NCBI RefSeq assembly: GCF_014203155.1
Contig: NZ_JACHIK010000004.1
Coordinates: forward strand, 124,001 to 188,000
DNA length: 64,000 bases
From: Shinella fusca
GTDB taxonomy: Bacteria; Pseudomonadota; Alphaproteobacteria; Rhizobiales; Rhizobiaceae
Direction of reading: 5' to 3'
Below, in pieces: positions 59,491-64,000 of this stretch. Within the stretch, counting starts at the first letter, position 1. Each line of letters begins with the position of its first letter. A program made the translations under genes and the position numbers. The notes beneath the pieces were generated by a model. That model was not told where the DNA came from, ran no database searches, and was given only the letters and a program-made list of their open reading frames with translations.

Positions 59491-60477
59491 ATGAGCAGGC
59501 TTGCAAAGACATGGCTTTCGGGATTGTTCGTCGCCGGGGCGCTCGCCTTGGGCGCGGGCACGGCTGCGGCCGAGCCGATCCGCATCGGCATCGCCAATTT
59601 CGGCGAGCATCCGCAGCTCGCCGCATCCATCGCCGGCTTCAAGAAGGCGATGGCGGAGAACGGCTTCGTCGAGGGCACCGACGTCGTCTATTCGGAGAGC
59701 CACACCAATTTCGACGCGTCGCTGGTGCCGCAGATGATCGCGAAACTGCAGGCCGAACAGCCGAAGCTGATCTACACGATCACCACGCCCGTCTCGCAGA
59801 TCGCCAAGAAGGCGCTCGCCGGCTCCGGCATCCCGGTCGTCTTCTCGGCCGTCACCGATCCGGTCGCCGCCAAGCTGGTGCCGTCCTGGGAGGCCGGCGA
59901 CGAAGGCATGACGGGCGCGACCGACCTTCAGGACGTCGCCGCCGTGATGGAATTCACCCACAAGCTGCTGCCGAATGCCAAGCGCTTCGGCGTGCCCTAC
60001 AATCCGGGCGAGGCGAACGACACGGCGCTGCTCGACAAGATCAAGGAAGCCGCCCCCGCGGCCGGCTTCGAGGTCGTGGCCGTCGGCGTCGACAACGTCA
60101 ACGACATCCAGCAGCGTATCGCCTCCTTCGCCGGCAAGGCCGACGTGATCTATACGCCGGCCTCCAACCTGCTGCAGCCGGCGATCGCCGCCGTTTCCGC
60201 CGCCGCGCGCCAGGCGCAGATCCCGATCGTCAACTCCGACGACGGGGCCGTGCGCGACGGCGTCGTTCCGGCAAGCTTCGCCGTGAACTACGAGCAGGTC
60301 GGCCTTGCCGCCGGCAGGATCGCCGCGGAAATCCTCAAGGGCAAGGATCCCAAGACCATCGCCCCCTGGCGTCCGGCCTACGAGGACCACCGCGCGCTGA
60401 TCTCCAGGAAGACGCTCGCCGCATTCGGCGCCGAAGTGCCGGCTTCGCTTGCCGATTGCGGCTGCCAGATCGACTGA
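59491..60477 (+). CDS. ABC importer substrate-binding protein (PF04392, TrpX-like)
   Basis: 328 residues with a signal peptide (about 1-27, GTAAAEP). The mature protein follows the ABC_sub_bind pattern: RIGIANFGEHPQLAASIAGF, PKLIYTITTPVSQIAKKALA, IPVVFSAVTDPVAAKLVPSW, PYNPGEANDTALLDKIKEAA and GFEVVAVGVDNVNDIQQRIA. This family includes streptococcal TrpX, a tryptophan/aromatic-amino-acid binding protein. GGGAGGG precedes the ATG. It is the first gene of a four-gene unit that ends in kynureninase, so an aromatic amino acid, most simply kynurenine or tryptophan, is the inferred ligand. Confidence 0.85.
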   Translation: MSRLAKTWLSGLFVAGALALGAGTAAAEPIRIGIANFGEHPQLAASIAGFKKAMAENGFVEGTDVVYSESHTNFDASLVPQMIAKLQAEQPKLIYTITTPVSQIAKKALAGSGIPVVFSAVTDPVAAKLVPSWEAGDEGMTGATDLQDVAAVMEFTHKLLPNAKRFGVPYNPGEANDTALLDKIKEAAPAAGFEVVAVGVDNVNDIQQRIASFAGKADVIYTPASNLLQPAIAAVSAAARQAQIPIVNSDDGAVRDGVVPASFAVNYEQVGLAAGRIAAEILKGKDPKTIAPWRPAYEDHRALISRKTLAAFGAEVPASLADCGCQID

Positions 60478-60543
60478 CCGCACCTTCGGCCATGACGGGA
60501 ACGGCGCGTGCCGCGCCGTTCCTCAAGAAAACAGGGGGAGCCA

Positions 60544-61323
60544 ATGCTGGAAATCCGGTCGGCCCGCAAGGTGTTCTACAAGGGGCAGGCGGACGAGAAG
60601 ATCGCCCTCGACGATCTCGACCTGCGGCTCGAAACAGGCGAGTTCGGCGTCGTCATCGGCTCGAACGGCGCGGGCAAGAGCAGCATGCTCAATGCCATTT
60701 CCGGGGCGCTCGTCCTCGATGCCGGCCGGATCGTCATCAACGGCGACGACGTGACGGCGATGCCCGTCCACAAGCGCGCCATGCGGCTGGCCCGCGTGTT
60801 CCAGGACCCGATGAAGGGCACGGCCGCCTCGATGACGGTCGCGGAGAACATGCTGCTCGCCGAGCTCCGGGCGAGCCGGCGGACGCTTCGCCGCGGCCTG
60901 AATCCGGCGCGGCTCGCCGCCTACCGGGAGCGCCTTTCGCTGCTCGGCCTCGGCCTCGAAAACCGCCTCGACACGCGCGTGGAGCTGCTTTCCGGCGGCC
61001 AGCGGCAATCGCTCTCGCTGATCATGGCGGTCGGCGGCTCGCCGGACCTGCTGCTGCTCGACGAGCACACGGCCGCGCTCGACCCGCGCACCGCCGACAT
61101 CGTCATGCAGGCGACGGTCCGCGCCGTCGAGGCCCTGAAGCTGACGACGCTGATGGTGACGCACAACATGCAGCACGCCGTGGACTTCGGCCACCGGGTC
61201 GTCATGCTCGATGCCGGCCGCGTGCGCCTTCAAATCGCCGGCGATGAGAAGAAGGCGGTCACGGTCCCCGACCTGATCGGCCATTTCTCCGTCAAGACCG
61301 ACCGCATGTTCCTGGCGAGCTGA
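60544..61323 (+). CDS. ABC importer ATPase (TrpZ-like)
   Basis: 259 residues from the ATG with GGGGGAG 4 nt upstream. Walker A GSNGAGKSS, Q-loop FQDPMKGTAASMTVAENMLL, signature LLSGGQRQSLSLIMAV, Walker B LLLLDEHTAALD and VTHNMQHAVDFGHRVVML. The Glu-His in DEHTAAL and the SLSLIM ending are typical of ATPases that partner PF04392 binding proteins. It lies between the binding protein and permease genes (66 and 4 nt). It energises the predicted aromatic-compound importer. Confidence 0.85.
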   Translation: MLEIRSARKVFYKGQADEKIALDDLDLRLETGEFGVVIGSNGAGKSSMLNAISGALVLDAGRIVINGDDVTAMPVHKRAMRLARVFQDPMKGTAASMTVAENMLLAELRASRRTLRRGLNPARLAAYRERLSLLGLGLENRLDTRVELLSGGQRQSLSLIMAVGGSPDLLLLDEHTAALDPRTADIVMQATVRAVEALKLTTLMVTHNMQHAVDFGHRVVMLDAGRVRLQIAGDEKKAVTVPDLIGHFSVKTDRMFLAS

Positions 61324-61327
61324 GATC

Positions 61328-62251
61328 ATGGATTTCCTGCAAGACACCCTCGCGAGCTTCGTCTCGCTCGTTCCCGTCACGCTGGCGCAGAGCCTCATCC
61401 TCGCCTTCGTCGTGCTCGGCATCATGATCCCGTTCCGCATGCTGAGCTTTCCGGACCTGACCAGCGAGGGCGCCTTCCCGCTCGGCGGCTGCGTCTGCGG
61501 CGTGCTGATGGCGGCCGGAATGCCGCCGGTTCCGGCGATCCTCGCCGCGCTCCTCGCCGGTTTCCTCGCCGGCTGCTGCACCGCCTTCATCCACCTGCGC
61601 TTCCGCATCCATACGCTGCTTGCCGGCATCCTGATGATGACGATGCTCTATTCGGTCAACCTGCGCATCATGGGCCGCTCGAACCTCTCGGTCTTCGGCT
61701 CGCCGACCGTCTTCGACCGGGTGCCCTTCCTTCAGCCGGGCTTCCCGGCGAGCAAGATCGTGATGGCGGGCGCCATCGGCCTCCTCGCCTTCCTCCTGCT
61801 CCTGCATTTCTTCCGCACGGAGAAGGGCACGGCCGTGCGCGCCGTCGGCGCCAATCCCGAAATGGCCGAGGCGCAGGGCATCAATGTCTGGCTCGCCACC
61901 ATCGGCGGGGTCGGGCTTGCCGGCGCGTTCTCGGCGGCGAGCGGCGCGCTGATGGTGCAGTCGCAGGGCTTCGCCGACGTCAATATGGGCCTCGGCATCC
62001 TGATCAACGGGCTTGCCGCGCTGATGATCGGCGAGGCGATCGTCGGCAAGCAGAGCGTGCTGCGCCAGCTCGCCGCGCCCTTCGTCGGCGCGGTCGTCTA
62101 TTACCAGCTCGTCTCCTTCTGCCTTGCCGCCGGCATGCCGCCGCCGGACCTCAAGCTGGCGACGGGCCTCTTCGTGCTCGCCATGCTGGCCCTGCCGAGC
62201 CTCAAGCGCAGCCGCGGGCCGGCGCCCGCCCGCGAGACCTTCCGTGAATAG
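61328..62251 (+). CDS. ABC importer permease (TrpY-like)
   Basis: 307 residues, eight to nine membrane helices of the branched-chain/ribose-type permease fold (BPD_transp_2): LTSEGAFPLGGCVCGVLM, HTLLAGILMMTMLYSVNLRI, TAVRAVGANPEMAEAQGINV and GVGLAGAFSAASGALMVQSQ, with a C-terminal GLGILINGLAALMIGEAIVG. It forms the channel for the adjoining ATPase and binding protein. It starts 4 nt after the ATPase stop, and kynU starts 15 nt after its own stop, so uptake and cleavage are cotranscribed. Confidence 0.87.
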   Translation: MDFLQDTLASFVSLVPVTLAQSLILAFVVLGIMIPFRMLSFPDLTSEGAFPLGGCVCGVLMAAGMPPVPAILAALLAGFLAGCCTAFIHLRFRIHTLLAGILMMTMLYSVNLRIMGRSNLSVFGSPTVFDRVPFLQPGFPASKIVMAGAIGLLAFLLLLHFFRTEKGTAVRAVGANPEMAEAQGINVWLATIGGVGLAGAFSAASGALMVQSQGFADVNMGLGILINGLAALMIGEAIVGKQSVLRQLAAPFVGAVVYYQLVSFCLAAGMPPPDLKLATGLFVLAMLALPSLKRSRGPAPARETFRE

Positions 62252-62266
62252 CCAAGGACTGCCCTC

Positions 62267-63514
62267 ATGACCGCACTTCCCGATCTTGCCGCAATCGAGG
62301 CCATGGACGCCGCCGACGGCCTGCGCGCCATGCGCGAGCGCTTCATCCTGCCGGAAGGGCTCGTCTATCTCGACGGCAATTCCCTCGGTGTCGCATCGAA
62401 AGCCGCCTTCACGGAATTGCAGGCGGCCGCCGCCGAGGAATGGGGGCAAGACCTCATCCGAAGCTGGAACACGGCCGGCTGGTTCGACATGCCGCTCACG
62501 CTCGGCGACCGGGTCGGGCGTCTCGTCGGGGCGGCCGCCGGCCAGACGGCCGTCTGCGACACGACGTCGATCAACATCTACAAGGCCCTGCACGCGGCAA
62601 TGGCGCTGCGGCCGGACCGCACGATCATCGTCGCCGAGGCCGGCAGCTTCCCGACGGACATCTACATGGCCGAGGGCGTCGTCTCGACGCGTCCGGGCGC
62701 ATCGCTCCGCCTCGAAGGCGTCGACGCGCCGGAGATCGAGGACCTGATCGACGGCGATGTCGCCGTGGTCCTCGTCAACCACGTCAACTACAAGTCCGGC
62801 GAGCTGCGCGACATGGCGGCGCTGACGCAGAAGGCCCACGAACACGGCGCGCTCGTCATCTGGGACCTCTGCCACACGGCCGGCGCCCTGCCGGTCGATC
62901 TCGACGGCGCGAAGGCCGACTTCGCCGTCGGCTGCACCTACAAGTATCTCAACGGCGGCCCCGGCGCGCCGGCTTTCGTCTATGCCGCGGCCCGCCACCA
63001 CGGCGCCATCAGCCAGCCGCTCAGCGGCTGGTGGGGTCACGCCCGGCCCTTCGCCTTCGAAAAGCACTATGCGGCCGGCGAAGGCATCCGCCGCTTCCTC
63101 TGCGGCACGCAGCCGATCCTCTCGCTTCGCGCGCTCAAGGGCGCGCTCGACATCTGGGACGAGGTCGACATGGCGGCGCTACGCGAAAAGAGCCTCGGCC
63201 TCACCGATCTCTTCATCGCGCTCGTCGAGGAAAAATGCGCGGCCTACGGTCTCGAATTCGAAAGCTCGCGCGAGCGGGAAAAGCGCGGCAGCCAGGTCTC
63301 GTTCCGCCATCCGCACGCCTACGAGATCATGCAGGCGCTGATCGCCCGCGGCGTCATCGGCGACTTCCGCGCCCCCTCGACCATGCGCTTCGGCTTCACG
63401 CCGCTCTACCTGCGCTATGCCGACGTGTGGCGGGCGGTCGAGATCCTGGAGGAGATCCTGCGCACCGGCGCGTGGCAGGATGCGCGCTTCGCGGTCCGGT
63501 CCGCCGTGACCTGA
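62267..63514 (+). CDS. kynU: Kynureninase
   Basis: 415 residues, fold-type-I PLP enzyme. PLP Lys226 lies in FAVGCTYKYLNGGPGAPAFV; the N-terminal RFILPEGLVYLDGNSLGVAS, SWNTAGWFDMPLTLGDRVG, CDTTSINIYKALHAAMA and LVNHVNYKSGELRDM segments are characteristic of kynureninase. It cleaves L-kynurenine to anthranilate and L-alanine. Last gene of the importer operon. With the aminobenzoyl-CoA-type operon 4 kb away it would supply the substrate for complete anthranilate breakdown. No tryptophan dioxygenase or formamidase gene is present in the window, so import of kynurenine or distant kynAB genes must be invoked. Confidence 0.94.
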   Translation: MTALPDLAAIEAMDAADGLRAMRERFILPEGLVYLDGNSLGVASKAAFTELQAAAAEEWGQDLIRSWNTAGWFDMPLTLGDRVGRLVGAAAGQTAVCDTTSINIYKALHAAMALRPDRTIIVAEAGSFPTDIYMAEGVVSTRPGASLRLEGVDAPEIEDLIDGDVAVVLVNHVNYKSGELRDMAALTQKAHEHGALVIWDLCHTAGALPVDLDGAKADFAVGCTYKYLNGGPGAPAFVYAAARHHGAISQPLSGWWGHARPFAFEKHYAAGEGIRRFLCGTQPILSLRALKGALDIWDEVDMAALREKSLGLTDLFIALVEEKCAAYGLEFESSREREKRGSQVSFRHPHAYEIMQALIARGVIGDFRAPSTMRFGFTPLYLRYADVWRAVEILEEILRTGAWQDARFAVRSAVT

Positions 63515-63522
63515 GGCCGCGG

Positions 63523-64000
63523 TCAGACGCCGAGATAGCGGTCCTGGAGCTCCGGCGTCAGCGCCGCCGGCGCGCCCTCGAAGACCGTCCTGCCCTTTTC
63601 CAGCACGAAACAGCGATCGGCCACCGGCAGGAGTTCGGCGAGCGTCTTGTCGACGACGAGGATCGATTGTCCCGCCGCCTTCAGCTTGCGGATCGCCGAC
63701 CAGATATCCTGCCGGATGACCGGGGCAAGCCCCTCCGTCGCCTCGTCGAGGACGAGGAGGCGCGGATTGGTCATCAGCGCGCGGCCGATGGCGAGCATCT
63801 GCTGCTCGCCGCCCGAGAGCGTCCTTGCATATTGATTGCGCCGCTCGCCGAGACGGGGGAAGAGGTCCACGACCTTCTCGAAGGTCCACGCGCTGCCGCG
63901 CGCGGTGGCAAGGAGGTTCTCCATCACCGTCAAGTTGGGAAAGCAGCGCCTTCCCTCCGGCACGAGGCCGAGGCCGAGCCGCGCGATCCGGTGCGGCCGC
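63523..64000 (-). CDS. Branched-chain amino-acid-type ABC ATPase (LivF-like), partial
   Basis: 159 codons, with the 5' end beyond the right edge. Present are GLGLVPEGRRCFPNLTVMENL, signature TLSGGEQQMLAIGRALM, Walker B LLVLDEATEGLAPVI and ILVVDKTLAELLPVADRCFV. VPEGR with DEATEGLAP is the hallmark of LivF; Walker A lies outside the window. It converges with kynU (8 nt between stops). LivF-type importers in rhizobia also serve aromatic acids, so linkage to anthranilate uptake is possible but not shown by this sequence. Confidence 0.85.
   Translation of the reverse strand, partial: RPHRIARLGLGLVPEGRRCFPNLTVMENLLATARGSAWTFEKVVDLFPRLGERRNQYARTLSGGEQQMLAIGRALMTNPRLLVLDEATEGLAPVIRQDIWSAIRKLKAAGQSILVVDKTLAELLPVADRCFVLEKGRTVFEGAPAALTPELQDRYLGV

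Overview
The window is a GC-rich, densely coding stretch from an alphaproteobacterium of the Rhizobiaceae. The evidence is a succinoglycan (exo) cluster collinear with that of Sinorhizobium meliloti, an ehu/eut ectoine block in S. meliloti order, and two types of intergenic palindromic repeat. In S. meliloti both exo and ehu/eut lie on the pSymB chromid, so a chromid or megaplasmid location is possible but only inferred. No tRNA, rRNA, transposase, integrase or CRISPR array was seen.

Layout. (1) 1-5.9 kb: stress and housekeeping accessory genes: a truncated erythromycin-esterase fragment, small Pro-rich, BON and DUF2188 proteins, a UdgX uracil-DNA cross-linking protein, a DUF892/YciF protein, an ABC exporter half-transporter, and a PAS/GGDEF protein whose I-site arginine is lost. 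(2) 6.2-9.6 kb: a glycine-betaine-type ProVWX importer and a small XRE regulator. (3) 9.7-15.8 kb: an organosulfur-type island with SsuBAC-like importer, NtaA/SnaA-family FMN monooxygenase, flavin reductase and an Fsr-like MFS exporter. (4) 15.9-29.3 kb: a complete ectoine/5-hydroxyectoine uptake and catabolism locus. ehuABCD-eutABCDE run leftward behind the MocR-type regulator enuR; asnC-doeC-doeD run rightward. Together they import ectoine, open the ring (EutD/DoeA), deacetylate (EutE/DoeB), transaminate (DoeD) and oxidise to aspartate (DoeC).

(5) 29.3-48.9 kb: exoZ-Q-F-Y / exoX-U / exoV-W / exoT / exoH-K-L-A-M-O-N-P, the octasaccharide assembly, decoration, polymerisation and export set for succinoglycan. 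exoI is absent, and exoB is not next to exoZ. A 693-bp AT-richer region between exoY and exoX carries mirrored promoter-like elements. (6) 49.0 kb: an EamA transporter.

(7) 49.9-58.5 kb: a leftward CoA-thioester aromatic operon. It holds a monooxygenase/Old-Yellow-Enzyme fusion like 2-aminobenzoyl-CoA monooxygenase/reductase, an SDR, an atypical crotonase, an acyl-CoA dehydrogenase, a thioesterase, a Rid protein and a bifunctional enoyl-CoA hydratase/3-hydroxyacyl-CoA dehydrogenase, with a MarR regulator. (8) 58.6-63.5 kb: a GntR regulator divergent from a PF04392-type ABC importer and kynureninase. (9) A LivF-type ATPase runs off the right edge.

Sections 7 and 8 read most naturally as one metabolic route: import of kynurenine or tryptophan, kynureninase to anthranilate, then anthraniloyl-CoA oxidation. 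The acyl-CoA ligase needed between the two halves is not in the window, and the last gene of the aromatic operon is C-terminally short where it meets eamA. This transporter-kynU-anthraniloyl-CoA pairing is the least described system here; the other main clusters match known loci closely.
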